Source of the DNA: JADJNY01 sp046349615
Lineage (GTDB): Bacteria; Planctomycetota; UBA1135; GCA-002686595
Length of the DNA: 64,000 bases
NCBI GenBank assembly: GCA_046349615.1
Contig: JAXMBZ010000007.1
Location: 1-64,000 of the forward strand
Reading direction: 5' to 3'
Shown here piece after piece: positions 39,888 through 50,507 of this stretch (position 1 is the first letter of the stretch; each line of letters opens with the position of its first letter). The position numbers were made by a program, and so were the translations under genes. The notes beneath the pieces were generated by a model. That model did no database searches. It had not been told where the DNA came from and saw nothing but the letters and a program-made list of their open reading frames with translations.

Positions 39888-41795
39888 GTGAGCACGAGCG
39901 AGCCCTCGAGCGCGGCCGCGGCGGGCGGGCGCCGGCCCGCGGAGCCCACGGCGCGCGGCCGAGCGGTCGCGCTCGTCCTCCTGCTCCTCGCGACGGCCCT
40001 CGCCTACGCGCGGCTCCGCGCCCAGGCGTTCGTGACGCTCGACGACCCCGAGTACGTGTACGCGAACCCGCACGTCACGAGCGGGCTCTCCTTCGCGAAC
40101 CTCCGCTGGGCGTTCACCACGGGCGAGCAGGCGAACTGGCACCCCCTGACCTGGCTCTCGCTGCAGCTCGACGTCGCGCTGTTCGGCGTCGACGCGGGAG
40201 CGATGAAGCTCGTCAACCTCGCGCTGCACCTCCTGTCGACGGCGCTGCTCGCGACGCTCCTCTTCCGCTGGACTCGCGCGTGGTGGCCGAGCCTCTTCGT
40301 CGCCGCGGTGTTCGCGCTCCACCCGCTGCACGTGGAGTCGGTCGCGTGGGTCGCGGAGCGCAAGGACGCGCTCTCCCACGCCGCGTTCGTGCTCGCCCTG
40401 CACGCCTGGACGCGCGCCGTCGAGACGGGGCGGCGCCGCGACCGCGCGCTCGCGCTCCTCGTCTTCGCGTGCGGCCTCGCGGCGAAGCCGATGCTCGTCA
40501 CGCTCCCGTTCCTGCTGCTCGTGCTCGAACTCTGGCCGTTCGCGGAGCTCCGTCGCGCGGCCCGCGGCGCGGCGCACCCGGCGCCCACCTGGCGCGCGCG
40601 CGTGCTCGAGCTCGCGCCGTTCTTCGCCCTCGCGCTGGCCTCGTCGATCACGACGTTCGCGGTGCAGCGCGCAGGCGGCGCGGTCGTCTCCGTCGAGAGC
40701 GCGGGGCTCGGCGTGCGCGCCGCGAACGCGGTCGTCGCGTACGCGCGCTACGCGGTCCGCGCCGTGTGGCCGTCGGAGCTCTCCGTGCTGCACGGGCCGC
40801 GCGCGTCGAGCGCGCTCGAGGTGGGCGTGAGCGCGCTCTTCCTCGCCGCGCTCGCGGTCTGGGCGTGGCGCCGTCGCTCGGACCGGCCCTGGCGCTTCGT
40901 CGGGCTCGCGTGGTTCTTCGGGACGCTCGTGCCGGTGATCGGCCTCGTGCAAGTCGGCTATCAGTCGATCGCGAACCGGTACACCTACCTCCCCCTCACG
41001 GGCCTCGCGATCGTGCTCGCGTTCGAGGTCCAGGCGCTCCTCGCGTCGCGGCCCAAGCTGCGCGCGCCCGCGGCCGCGCTCGCAGCGCTCGCCCTCGCCG
41101 CGCTCGGCAGCCGCACGCGGGCCGAGCTCGCGCATTGGGACGACGGCGTCGTCCTCTTCCGACGCGCGCTCGCGATCGAGCCGGGCGACCACGTCGTGCG
41201 GAGACAGCTCGCGAACGCGCTCGAGGAGGCCGGACGCCATGCGGAGGCGAGCGCGGAGCTCGAGCAGGCGAGCGCCGACGTCCAACGCACCGTGCGCGCA
41301 CTGCTCGCCCAGGCGCGAGTCCTCGAACAGAAGGGCGAGCCGGCCGAAGCGCTGCGCGCGCTCGCGGCCGCGATCCAGCTCGCGCCGCGCCTCCCAGCGC
41401 CGCACCTCGAGCGTGCGAGCCTGCAGGCGCGTCTCGGCCGCGGGGACGAAGCGCTCGCCGAGGTCGAAGAGCTCCTCGCGCGCGACCCGACGATCCCCGA
41501 GGCGCACGCCCTCGCCGGCCGACTCCGGATCGACCGCGGCGAGTTCGAGCGCGCCGCCGACGCCTACGCGCAGGCGGCCCTGCTGCTCCCCGGCGACGCG
41601 CGCGCGCGACGCGCCGCGCTGCTCTCGGCGTGCGAAGCCGGCCGTGTCGACGCCGCGACGACGTTCGCCGGCGGCGCGCTGCGCGACGATGCGGAGGCGC
41701 TCGCGGCGCTGGGTCGCGCCCGAGAGCGCGCCGCCGCGCGCAGCGACGCGGCCGCGGTGCGAGCGATCGACGCCGCGCTCGCGGGCCCCCGCTGA
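39888..41795 (+). CDS. TMTC-like membrane protein with C-terminal TPRs (copy 1)
   Basis: A 635-residue protein: about nine to ten membrane segments over residues 25-410, then four or more TPRs (about 420-620). The first loop has the acidic pair TLDDPEYVY and HPLTWLSLQLD, and the region HPLHVESVAWVAERKDALSH is diagnostic for the GT-C glycosyltransferase-like family related to eukaryotic TMTC O-mannosyltransferases. It probably transfers a sugar from a lipid carrier to exported proteins; substrate unknown. A relative lies at 55135-57267. The GTG at 39888 starts MSTSEPSSAAAAGG. Confidence 0.8.
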   Translation: MSTSEPSSAAAAGGRRPAEPTARGRAVALVLLLLATALAYARLRAQAFVTLDDPEYVYANPHVTSGLSFANLRWAFTTGEQANWHPLTWLSLQLDVALFGVDAGAMKLVNLALHLLSTALLATLLFRWTRAWWPSLFVAAVFALHPLHVESVAWVAERKDALSHAAFVLALHAWTRAVETGRRRDRALALLVFACGLAAKPMLVTLPFLLLVLELWPFAELRRAARGAAHPAPTWRARVLELAPFFALALASSITTFAVQRAGGAVVSVESAGLGVRAANAVVAYARYAVRAVWPSELSVLHGPRASSALEVGVSALFLAALAVWAWRRRSDRPWRFVGLAWFFGTLVPVIGLVQVGYQSIANRYTYLPLTGLAIVLAFEVQALLASRPKLRAPAAALAALALAALGSRTRAELAHWDDGVVLFRRALAIEPGDHVVRRQLANALEEAGRHAEASAELEQASADVQRTVRALLAQARVLEQKGEPAEALRALAAAIQLAPRLPAPHLERASLQARLGRGDEALAEVEELLARDPTIPEAHALAGRLRIDRGEFERAADAYAQAALLLPGDARARRAALLSACEAGRVDAATTFAGGALRDDAEALAALGRARERAAARSDAAAVRAIDAALAGPR

Positions 41796-41841
41796 CGGAG
41801 TGGACGCGCGCGCGGCGCACGGTCACACTGGGCTCGCGCGC

Positions 41842-41925
41842 GGGGAGATGGCGAAACCGGCAGCCGCATCGGACTTAAAATCCGAAGGCCTTCGGGCCGT
41901 GCGGGTTCGAATCCCGCTCTCCCCA
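41842..41925 (+). tRNA. tRNA-Leu (anticodon TAA)
   Basis: An 84-nt tRNA with a long variable arm: acceptor GGGGAGA/TCTCCCC, anticodon loop CTTAAAA (anticodon TAA), variable arm around GGCCTTCGGGCC, T arm GCGGGTTCGAATCCCGC, discriminator A. CCA is not encoded, unlike in the tRNA-Cys of this window. Confidence 0.96.
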
Positions 41926-42114
41926 CCTCCTGCGCAATCGGCGCGGGACGCACGCGCCTCGTCGAGGCCGCGAACGGCCCGTTGCCGCTCGAATCGCTCC
42001 CGGCGCTCAACTCCCGCCGCGCGCTCCGCCGATCTTCGTCTCGTCCGCAGCGCAGCGACCTTTCGGCTGCGATCGCGGCGCGCCTGAGAACCGCGCTGCG
42101 CACAGGGGGAGATC

Positions 42115-43827
42115 ATGAGGCGGAGAGGATCGCGCGCCGTCGTCGGCGCGTGGGCGGGCGGGTTCGTGCTCGGCGGGCTGGCGCGGGCGCAGTCGGAGCT
42201 CTGGTCGGTGGACGGCGCCGTCGCGGGCGAGCAGTTCGGCGCCGCGGTCGCCTTCTGCGGCGACCTCGACGGCGACGGCCGGAGCGAGGTCGCGGTCGGC
42301 GCGCCGCTCGGCGCGAGCGGCTTCGGCGCGGTGCGCGTGCTCTCGGGGGCGAACGGAGCGCTCGTCTGGCAATCGACGGGGCCCTCGTCGGGCAGCCGCT
42401 GCGGCGCAGCACTCGCGAGCACGTCGGACTGGAACGGCGACGGCAAGCGCGAACTCGTCGTCGGCGCGTGGCTGGCGAACGCGCCGGGCCGCGCGGGAGC
42501 CGGGCTCGTGCGCGTGCATTCGGGCGCCGACGGTGCCGTGCTCTTCGAAGCGTTCGGCGACTCGGCCGGGGACCACCTCGGATGGACCGTCGCCAGCCTC
42601 GGCGATCTCGACCAAGACGGGCGCGACGAGTTCGCGGCCGGCGCGGTCGACGACGACGACGGCGGCGGGAGTGCGGGCTCGGTGCGCGTCTACGCGAGCG
42701 TCAGCGGCGCGACGCGCGCGACGCTGCACGGCACGGCGCCGCTGATGTTGTACGGGAGCGCGATCGCCGCGCTCCCGGACGTCGACGGCGACCTGGTACC
42801 CGACTTCGCCGTCGGCGGACCGTTCGCCGCGAGCGCGACGACGCAGGCGGGCGTGGTGCGCCTCCACTCCGGAGCGACGTCCGCGGTCCTCCGCACTTGG
42901 AACGGCACGACGAATCGCGACGCGTTCGGGAGCGCTCTCTGCGCGCTCGGCGACGTCGACGGGGACGGCGCCCCGGACCTCGCCGTCGGCGCGCGCCAGT
43001 CCAGCGCGACGGGGCCGGGCTACGTGCGCGTCCTCTCGACGGCGGCGAGCGCGCTCGCTCCGGTCTTCGAGCTCGCTGCGCCGGCGACGTGGCGCGCGTT
43101 CGGGCTGCGCATCGCGAACGCGGGCGACGTCGACTTCGACGGTCGCGCGGACCTCTGGATCGGTGCGCCCGAGACGAACACGACCGCGACGCTCGCCGGA
43201 GCCGCGCGCCTCGTGTCCGGCGCGACGGGTGCCGTGCTGCGCGACGTGCTCGGCACGACGTCGAGCGAGCGCCTCGGCGGCGCGGTCGACGGTGGTCGAG
43301 ACGCCGACGGGAACGGAGCCCCCGACCTCGTCGTCGGCGCGAGCGGTGCGAACGCGCTCGGCGCGAACACGGGTCGAGCGCGAGTCCTCTCCGGCAACGA
43401 CGCTCCGCCTCCGCCGCCCGCGCAGCACGCTCCGCTCGAAGCCGACGTCTCGGTGGTCTCGATCGCCGCGGGCGGCTCCCAGACGCTGGCGTTGCGCGCA
43501 GGCGCGACGAACGCAGGACGCCGCTTCGTCCTGCTGGGATCCCTGCACGGCACGGACCCCGGCTTCGGCGTCGACGGACTCCACGTCCCGCTCCAGCCCG
43601 ACCGCTACTTCCGGTTGATCGCTCGTCATCCGCGGCTCTCGCCGCTCGAGCCCGCGCGCGGGCTCCTGGACGGCGCGGGCGAGGCCGTAGCGACGTTCCG
43701 CCTGGCGCGGCCGTGGAGCGGAGGGCTCTTCGTCGGCCGCACGTTCCACCACGCGTACCTCGTCCGCGGCGCGGACGGCGACTTCGTCTTCGCCAGCAAT
43801 GCGGTGAGCTGCGTCATCGTGCCGTGA
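42115..43827 (+). CDS. Secreted FG-GAP repeat protein
   Basis: A 570-residue exported protein (signal peptide ending GGLARAQ). It contains six or more FG-GAP/integrin-alpha repeats with calcium loops of the form DLDGDGRSEVAVGAP, DWNGDGKRELVVGA, DLDQDGRDEFAAGA, DVDGDGAPDLAVGA, DVDFDGRADLWIGA and DADGNGAPDLVVGA, forming a beta-propeller. The C-terminal part (SIAAGGSQTLALRAGATNAGRRF onward) is a domain seen at the end of exported proteins of deep-branching Planctomycetota. Adhesion or matrix binding is likely. It directly follows the tRNA-Leu. Confidence 0.85.
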   Translation: MRRRGSRAVVGAWAGGFVLGGLARAQSELWSVDGAVAGEQFGAAVAFCGDLDGDGRSEVAVGAPLGASGFGAVRVLSGANGALVWQSTGPSSGSRCGAALASTSDWNGDGKRELVVGAWLANAPGRAGAGLVRVHSGADGAVLFEAFGDSAGDHLGWTVASLGDLDQDGRDEFAAGAVDDDDGGGSAGSVRVYASVSGATRATLHGTAPLMLYGSAIAALPDVDGDLVPDFAVGGPFAASATTQAGVVRLHSGATSAVLRTWNGTTNRDAFGSALCALGDVDGDGAPDLAVGARQSSATGPGYVRVLSTAASALAPVFELAAPATWRAFGLRIANAGDVDFDGRADLWIGAPETNTTATLAGAARLVSGATGAVLRDVLGTTSSERLGGAVDGGRDADGNGAPDLVVGASGANALGANTGRARVLSGNDAPPPPPAQHAPLEADVSVVSIAAGGSQTLALRAGATNAGRRFVLLGSLHGTDPGFGVDGLHVPLQPDRYFRLIARHPRLSPLEPARGLLDGAGEAVATFRLARPWSGGLFVGRTFHHAYLVRGADGDFVFASNAVSCVIVP

Positions 43828-43843
43828 CCGGCGCGGCGGACGA

Positions 43844-44911
43844 TCAGCGCGACGCGGCGCGGACGCACACCTCGCGCACCGCCGCGGCGAAGCGGTCGAC
43901 GTCGTCCTCGGTCGTGTCGAACGAGGTCATCCAGCGGCACTCGCACGTCTCCTCGTCCCAGACGTAGAAGAACGAGCGCTGCTGGAGCGGCGCGATCGCT
44001 GCGCGCGGGAGGAACACGAACACGCCGTTCGCTTCGACCGGGCGCGCGAGGCGCACGCCGGGGATGCCCTCGATCGCGCGCGCGAGGCGCTGCGCCATGC
44101 GGTTCGCGTGCGCGGCGCTGCGCTTCCAGAGTCCGTCCGTGAGCAGCGCGTCGAACTGCGCCGCGACGTACCGCATCTTCGACGCGAGCTGCATCCCCGA
44201 CTTGCGCACGAACTTGAAGTCGGGCGCGCGCGTGCCGTTCAGGAACACGACGGCCTCCGCGCCGACGAGCCCGTTCTTCGTGCCGCCGAACGAGAGCACG
44301 TCGACGCCCGCGTCCGTCGTGATCGCGCGCAGCGGGACGTCGAGCGCCGCCGCCGCGTTCGCGAGGCGCGCGCCGTCGACGTGCAAGAGGAGCCCGTGCG
44401 CGTGCGCCGCGTCGGCGAGCGCGCGCAGCTCCGCGGGCCGGTAGACGGTGCCGAGCTCCGTCGACTGCGACACGGACACGACGCGCGGCTGCGAGTGGTG
44501 CTGGTCGCCGACGTGGTGCAGGAGCGGCGGGAGCATCTCGGGACGGAGCTTGCCGTCCTCCGTGGCGAGCGTGAGCAACTTGCAGCCGGTGAAGCGCTCC
44601 GGCGCGCCGCACTCGTCGACCGCGATGTGCGCGGTGCGCGCGCAGATCACCGCGTGGTACGGCTGCGTCACGCACTGGAGGCCGAGCACGTTCGCCGCGG
44701 TGCCGCTGAAGACGAAGTGGACCTCCGCCTCGCGACCGAGGTGCTCGCGGACGCGCTCGATCGCGCGCGCGGTCCAAGGATCGTCGCCGTACGCGCGCAC
44801 GTGACCGCGGTTCGCCTCGGTGAGAGCCGCGAGCACCTCGGGGTGCACGCCGGCGTTGTTGTCGCTCGCGAAGGCGCGCACGGGCGCCGCGGTCGTCGTC
44901 GGGGTCTGCAT
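43844..44911 (-). CDS. ltaE: Low-specificity threonine aldolase-type PLP enzyme
   Basis: A 355-residue fold-type I PLP enzyme of the beta-eliminating lyase family that splits threonine or allo-threonine to glycine and acetaldehyde. Seen: FASDNNAGVHPEVLAAL, YGDDPWT, VFSGTAANVLGLQ, HIAVDECGAPE, LLLHVDGARLANA (Asp for the PLP nitrogen), and SFGGTKNG with the Schiff-base lysine. The start is the ATG at 44909-44911. Its gene end converges with the FG-GAP gene 17 bp away. Specificity for L or allo forms is not determinable. Confidence 0.92.
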   Translation of the reverse strand: MQTPTTTAAPVRAFASDNNAGVHPEVLAALTEANRGHVRAYGDDPWTARAIERVREHLGREAEVHFVFSGTAANVLGLQCVTQPYHAVICARTAHIAVDECGAPERFTGCKLLTLATEDGKLRPEMLPPLLHHVGDQHHSQPRVVSVSQSTELGTVYRPAELRALADAAHAHGLLLHVDGARLANAAAALDVPLRAITTDAGVDVLSFGGTKNGLVGAEAVVFLNGTRAPDFKFVRKSGMQLASKMRYVAAQFDALLTDGLWKRSAAHANRMAQRLARAIEGIPGVRLARPVEANGVFVFLPRAAIAPLQQRSFFYVWDEETCECRWMTSFDTTEDDVDRFAAAVREVCVRAASR

Positions 44912-44961
44912 CGCGGGGATTCTGCGCGGAGCGCGCGCCCGAGCGCAACCCGCGGCCCGCC

Positions 44962-47900
44962 TCAACGCGGCTTCGACGCGAGGAGCTTCCTCAAGCGTTC
45001 GGCGAGCGCCGGGTCGAGCGGTTCGAGCCGCGCGACCTGCTCGGCGGCGAGCGCCGCGTCTCCGTTCCGCGCCGCGGCGAGCGCGAGGTTGTAGACCGTC
45101 TCCGCGTGCGCGGGGCGGACCGCGATCGACGCGTGGTACTCGGACACGGCTTCGGCGAACCGGCCGGCGAGGTACAGCGCCCTGCCGTACTGCGCGCGCG
45201 TCTCCGGGTCCCGCGCTCGCAGCGCGCACGCGCGCCGCAGCGGCGCGAGCGCCTCGCCGTGGGCGCCGCGCTTCAGGCGCAGGATCCCGAGGTTCAAGTG
45301 CGCCAGCCCCGCCCCCTCCTCGCGCTCGGCGAGGCGCGCGAACGCGTCCTCGGCCTGTGCGTCGCGGCCGCGCGCCGCGTGCAGGAGCGCGACCTCGAGC
45401 GCGAGCCCGGGGTGCGTCGCGGGGAGCGCAGCGCGCGCGCGCTCGCAGCGCGCTTCCGCTTCGTCGAGCTTGCCGAGTCGGCGCAGCGCGCCGGCGAGGA
45501 GCAACTCGCCGTTCCCGTTCCCCGGATCGGCGTCGAGTGCGCGCTCGAACGCCTTCGTCGCGGCCGCGTCGTCGCCCGCGGCGGCCCGCGCGCGCCCGAG
45601 CTCCGCGAAGGCCTCGAAAGCGCGCGCGCGCTCCAACGGCGACGCCGTGAGGGCGGACGCGGGGACGATCGTCGTCCGCGCGAGCAACGCCTCGCCGAGC
45701 TCCGGCCGACCGCCCGCCGAGAAGCGCGCGGCGAGCGCGAGGAGATCGCGCGCGGTCGGCGGCGGATCGATCCAGCGTCCCGCGAAGGGCAGCGTCGGGC
45801 GCGGGAGCTCGGGCGCTACGGCCGCGAGACGCGCGACGTCCGCTTCGAGCCCATGCACGTCGACCGGACCGCGGACGAGGAGCACGAGCTGCCCGTTCGC
45901 GTCGAGGACGAGGTTCGTCGGCAACGCGAGCGGTCCAGGACGGTCGAAGAGCTCCTCGAACGCGATCTGCAATCCGTCGACGAGCTCCGTCCCGCCGCGC
46001 CCCGCGCGGTGCGGCCACGCGACGCGCTCGAGCCGCGCGCGCGCGTCCGCGAGCCCCGCGTCGTCGTCGAGCGCGAGCGCCAGCACGTCGAGCCCGAGCG
46101 CGTCGAGCTCCGGCTTCGCGCGCGCGAGGAGCGCGAGTTCGTGCGCGCAGCTCGCGCACGGACTCGTCCAGAGCGTCACGAGCGTGAAGCGCGCGGGTTT
46201 CGGCTCGCGCCGCTCGACGAGCGGCCGGCGCACGCCGTCGAAGTCGGTCCACTCGAACCCGGCGAGCGGGATCGGAGCGAGCGGCTCGACGCGGCCGGGC
46301 TCCGCCTCGCGCACGGCCGCGAGCGCGCCCGCGTCGAGCTCCACCGGGTTCGCGCGCGCCGGGAGCACGCGCGCGACGCCAGCGCCGCGCGCGAGGAGCA
46401 CGTGCGCGCTCGCTGCCTCGCGCGCGAAGCCCGTGAACGTCTCGCGCGTGCCGTCGGGCCAGCGCACGAGCGCGCGCTCGACGGTGCCGTCCTTCCCGAG
46501 GCCGAAGTGCTGTTCGAGGCTCGATTGCGCGAGGTAGCCGCTGCCCGCCGCGACCTCGCGGACGAGCCGCGCGCCGGACGCGAGCTCGAGCTCGACGCGC
46601 GCGCCGATCGCGCTCGGGTTCCTGCCCGTGTCCGCGAGGCGCACGCCGAGCGAGCGCTGCGTCTTCGGGCGGTCGTTCCGGTAGAAGACGACGCGCGGAC
46701 CGTCGCGCTGCGTCATCCACAGATCGAGCGCGCCGTCGCCGTCCCAGTCCGTCGTCGCGAGCGCGCGTCCGTCGCCCGGTGAATCGAAGCCCGACGCGGA
46801 CGACACGTCGGCGAAGCGCCCGCCCCCGAGGTTCAGGAAGCACGTGTCGCGCTCGCCGCCGCTCCACGATTTCCCGGCGCGCACGTGGCGCCACGTCGCC
46901 CGCCAACCGAGCGCGTAGTCGCGCGCGGGATCGGAGTCTTCGAGCGGGGTGTGCGACACGACCTGCCGCCAGAAGAAGCTTCACAAGTCGTCGGGGTCCT
47001 GGTTCGAGAGGTACCCGTTCGCGACGAGCAGGTCTTCGCGCCCGTCGTCGTCGACGTCGGCGAAGATCGAGCTCCACGCCCAGCGCGCGAGCGCGACGCC
47101 GGCCGTCTCGCTCACGTCCTCGAAGCGTCCGCCCGTGTTGCGGAAGAGCGCGTTCCCGCGCGCGTGACGGCGCAGCGACGCGAGCGCGCGCGCATCGGCA
47201 GCGGACTGGAAACGCGGCTGGAACGCGACGCGGTTCCCCGCCGACGAGAACATGTTCGCGAACCAGAGGTCGAGGCGTCCGTCGCCGTCGTAGTCGCCGA
47301 ACGCGGCGGACATTCCCGCGCCGGGATCCTCGACGCCGAGCTCGGCCGCGACGTCGACGAAGCGGCCGCCGTCGTTGCGATACAGGTTCTTCCGCCCGAA
47401 GTCGTTCGCGACGGCGAGGTCGGGGTCGCCGTCGTCGTCGTAGTCCCCCCACGCGCACGCGAACGAGAAGCGGTGGTTGTTCGCGTCGAGGCCGGTCTCC
47501 TTCGTCGCGTCGGCGAACGCGAACGCGCCGTCGTTGCGCAGGAGGACATTCGGCACGCCGTTCTCCGCGTCGTGGTACGGCGTGGGCGCGGTGTGCTCCG
47601 TCGAGTCGTAGCGGCACACGTAGAGGTCGAGGTCGCCGTCGCGGTCGTAGTCCGCCGCGGCCATCGACGTGACGACGCTCGTCGCGAAGCGCGCGCGCTG
47701 CGTGAACTTCGCCCGGCCGTCGTTCTCGAAGAACGCGACGCCCTCGCCGCCGAGCACGAGGTCCTGGTCGCCGTCGCCGTCGAGGTCGACGAAGAGCGCG
47801 CTGCGCGTCGCATCGAGCACGTTGACGCCCGCTTCGGCCGACGCGTCGCGCACGCGGCCGTCGGGCGTCTGGAGCAGCAGTCGATTCGGGAGCCCGCCGC

Positions 47901-48867
47901 CCTGGCACACGTAGACGTCGTCGAGGCCGTCGCCGTCCGCGTCGCCGAGCGCGAGCCCCTCGTGCCCGACGAACGAGAGCCCGTGCAGGCGGTCGAGCGT
48001 CGCGGACGCGACGTCGGCGGACTGCGCGAGCTGCGCCTTTGCCTCGGGCGCGTTCGAGAGCACCCAGTCGGTCGCGTCGGCGAAGAGCGGCGCGCCGCCG
48101 AGCGTCGAGACGGCCTCCTCGTGGCGCTCGAGCTCGATCGCGAGCAGCTTCGGCGCGCCGTCCGCGATCCGCCACTGCGTGCGCCAGAACGCGGTGACTT
48201 GCGTGCGGCCCTCGCGGCCCGCGCCGGAGAGCTGCGCGCGCGCGAGCATCGCGAAGCGCGCACCCTCGAGTTCGACGTGGATCGACTTGAGCTCGACGAC
48301 GAGCTCGGCGTCCTCGGCGAACGCGGCGGTCCATTCCGCGAGCGACGCGACGAGGCCGTCCGCGCCGCGACGCTCGAGCGGGAGTCCGCCGTCGCCGAGC
48401 GGCGCGACGAGGCGCGCGGGCGCTTCTTCCCACGGTCGCGCGCCGGGTGCGCGCCACGTGCGCACGCGCAGCACGCCCGCGGTGGGCTCCTCCTGCATCG
48501 ACTCGGGCCGAAGACGCGTGCCCGCGTACTCCTCCGCGACGATCGCGCGCGCTTCGGCGTCGCCGTGTCGGCCGGCGTGCGCGAGCGCCTTGCCGACCTT
48601 CTTCAACGCGCCGAGCGCGCGCGAGGAGAGGTCCTCGGTGTCCCAGCCGTCCGCCTTCGCATCGAGCTTCGCCATCGCGGCGGCGAGATCGGGCGCGAGC
48701 CCGAAGCGCTCCGAGCCCGCGAGCGTCGACGGCGGCGGCGCGGCCTCGTCCACGCGCGCGCGGGTTTCCTCCGCCGGCGTGGACGGATCCACGCGCCGAA
48801 GGAAGAAGACGGCGACGCCGGAGACGAGGGCGAACGCGGCGAGGACGAGGACCGATCGGACGCTCAC
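44962..48867 (-). CDS. FG-GAP / ASPIC-UnbV / thioredoxin-like / TPR protein with in-frame TGA, candidate selenoprotein
   Basis: One continuous architecture is split only by a TGA at 46981-46983. Upstream part (GTG at 48865-48867, 628 residues): membrane anchor LVLAAFALVSGVAVFFL, then VCBS/FG-GAP repeats (DADGDGLDDVYV, DLDGDGDQDLVLG, DYDRDGDLDLYV, DYDGDGRLDLWF) ending NQDPDDL. Downstream part (codons to 44962): SFFWRQVVSHTPLED, further FG-GAP, ASPIC/UnbV domain (GARVELELASGARLVREVAAGSGYLAQSS), a TlpA-like thioredoxin domain with CASC, and TPRs. Read-through gives 1,301 residues with the recoded residue at position 629. A hairpin just after the TGA resembles a bacterial SECIS. If TGA is a stop, translation could restart at the GTG at 46957-46959. 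Confidence 0.75.
46953..46983 (-). promoter_or_regulatory. In-frame UGA plus SECIS-like hairpin
   Basis: On the minus strand UGA (46981-46983) is followed after 11 nt by a 6-bp stem GCGGCA (46964-46969) / UGUCGC (46953-46958) with loop GGUCG; the distance from UGA to the loop GG is 17 nt. The E. coli formate dehydrogenase SECIS has an apical GGUC at a very similar distance (about 18 nt). One stem pair is G-U. Confidence 0.55.
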
Positions 48868-49003
48868 GACGCGGATCCTACGGGCGCGCGCGAGCAGCGC
48901 GCCAGCCGCGAACCCCCTCGCGCCGTGCGCGCGGGGTCGAGGATCTACGCGAGCGAGCGGCAGGCGCACGTCGGACGTGCACGGACCGCTCGCTCCGCCG
49001 ACG

Positions 49004-50461
49004 TCAGCGCGTCTCGAGCCACTTCAGGAGGAGCCGCGCCCCGAACCCCGAGCCGAGCGGCCCGCCGACCCAGTCGCGCGCGCTGCCGCCCCACGCCGTG
49101 CCGGCGATGTCGAGGTGCGCCCACTCCGTGTCGCCCGCGAACGGCGCCAGGAACGCGGCGCCGGCGGACGAGCCCGCGCCCATGTCGCCGCCCGAGATGT
49201 TCTTCAAGTCGGCGTAGGCGCCCTTCATCTGGTCCTTGTGGTAGTCGAGCAACGGCAGCGGCCACAGGCGCTCGCCCGTCTCGTCGCCGGCGGCGAGCAG
49301 CTCGTCCTCGAGCTTCTCCGTCGTCGCGAAGCAGCCCGCCATCTCGTGGCCCAGCGCGACGACGACGGCGCCCGTCAGCGTCGCGAGGTCGACGATCGTG
49401 TCCGGCTTGATCTTGCTCGTCACGTAGCAGAGCGCGTCCGCGAGCACGAGCCGGCCTTCCGCGTCCGTGTTGAGCACCTCGACCGTCGTGCCGTTCATCG
49501 CGGTGTGGATGTCGCCGGGCTTCGTCGCCTGTCCGCCGGGCATGTTCTCCGTGCACGCGCACACGCCGTGCACTTCGTACGGCACGTCGAGCTTCTTCAA
49601 CGCGTGGAACACGCCGAGCACCGCCGCGGCGCCCGACATGTCGTAGCGCATCTCGTCCATCTTCGCGGACGGCTTGATCGAGATGCCGCCCGAGTCGAAC
49701 GTCAGGCCCTTGCCGACGAGCGCGATCCGGCCCTTCGCCTTGCCCTTCGGCTTGTACGTCAGGTGGAGCAAGCGCGGCGGCTGGCGCGAACCCTGCGCGA
49801 CGCCGAGGAGCAGGCCCATGCCCATCTTCTCCATGTCGCGCTTGTCGAACACCTTGACGGAGATGCGCCCCGCCTTCTCGAGCGCTTCCGCCGCGTCCGC
49901 CATGTCGCTCGGCGTGAGCAAGTTCGCGGGCTTGTTCTGCAGGTCGCGCGCGAACGCGTTCGCCTCCGCGAGCACGAGGCCCTTCGCGACGCCCGCCTCG
50001 AGCGACGCGGGCCCGAGGATCGTCGTCGACTCGTGCTTCGCCTGCTTCGGCTTCGACTTGTTCTCGTCGTAGCGGTAGGCGCCGAGCACCGCGCCCTCCG
50101 CGAGCGCGACGCCCGCGCGCTCGCCGCCGAGCTTCTCGACGACGGCGTCGTGCACGAGCAGCACGCACGTCGGCGCGCCGAGCGCCTCGGCGCGCAGCGA
50201 GGTGATCGCACCGGCGCGTCGCAGGCGCTCGGGGTCGAGGTCCTTCGCCTTGCCGAGGCCGAGGAGCAGCACGCGGTCCGCGGGGCCCTTCTGCGCGTCG
50301 GCGACGCGCGCCTCACGCAGCTCGCCCTTGAAGCCCGCCGTCGCGACCTTCGCGAGCTCGACGCCCGCGGGCAGCTTCGGCTTCTCGCCCTCGAAGACGA
50401 AGAGGACGAGGAGATCGGTGTTGGGGATGCGGGTGCCGAGCTTCTGGAAGTTGAGCTTCAT
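49004..50461 (-). CDS. pepA: Leucyl aminopeptidase
   Basis: An M17 cytosolic aminopeptidase of 485 residues that removes N-terminal amino acids. The N-terminal macro-like domain is followed by the catalytic domain with VGKGLTFDSGGISIKPSAKMDEMRYDM (metal lysine and aspartates) and NTDAEGRLVLADAL (metal and carbonate-binding residues). Length and motif spacing are normal. The start is the ATG at 50459-50461. In E. coli PepA also binds DNA for Xer recombination at cer; there is no evidence of that here. Confidence 0.95.
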   Translation of the reverse strand: MKLNFQKLGTRIPNTDLLVLFVFEGEKPKLPAGVELAKVATAGFKGELREARVADAQKGPADRVLLLGLGKAKDLDPERLRRAGAITSLRAEALGAPTCVLLVHDAVVEKLGGERAGVALAEGAVLGAYRYDENKSKPKQAKHESTTILGPASLEAGVAKGLVLAEANAFARDLQNKPANLLTPSDMADAAEALEKAGRISVKVFDKRDMEKMGMGLLLGVAQGSRQPPRLLHLTYKPKGKAKGRIALVGKGLTFDSGGISIKPSAKMDEMRYDMSGAAAVLGVFHALKKLDVPYEVHGVCACTENMPGGQATKPGDIHTAMNGTTVEVLNTDAEGRLVLADALCYVTSKIKPDTIVDLATLTGAVVVALGHEMAGCFATTEKLEDELLAAGDETGERLWPLPLLDYHKDQMKGAYADLKNISGGDMGAGSSAGAAFLAPFAGDTEWAHLDIAGTAWGGSARDWVGGPLGSGFGARLLLKWLETR

Positions 50462-50507
50462 CGTGCGCGGAGGATAGGAACCCGGTGGGCCCCGCGCGAG
50501 AGGGCGC

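Noticed and set aside
43844..48457. Very long open frame (about 1,500 codons) through threonine aldolase and the FG-GAP protein
   Set aside because: Only the last 355 codons encode a protein-like sequence; the rest is an antisense/alternative-frame product of high GC, rich in Arg and Ala.
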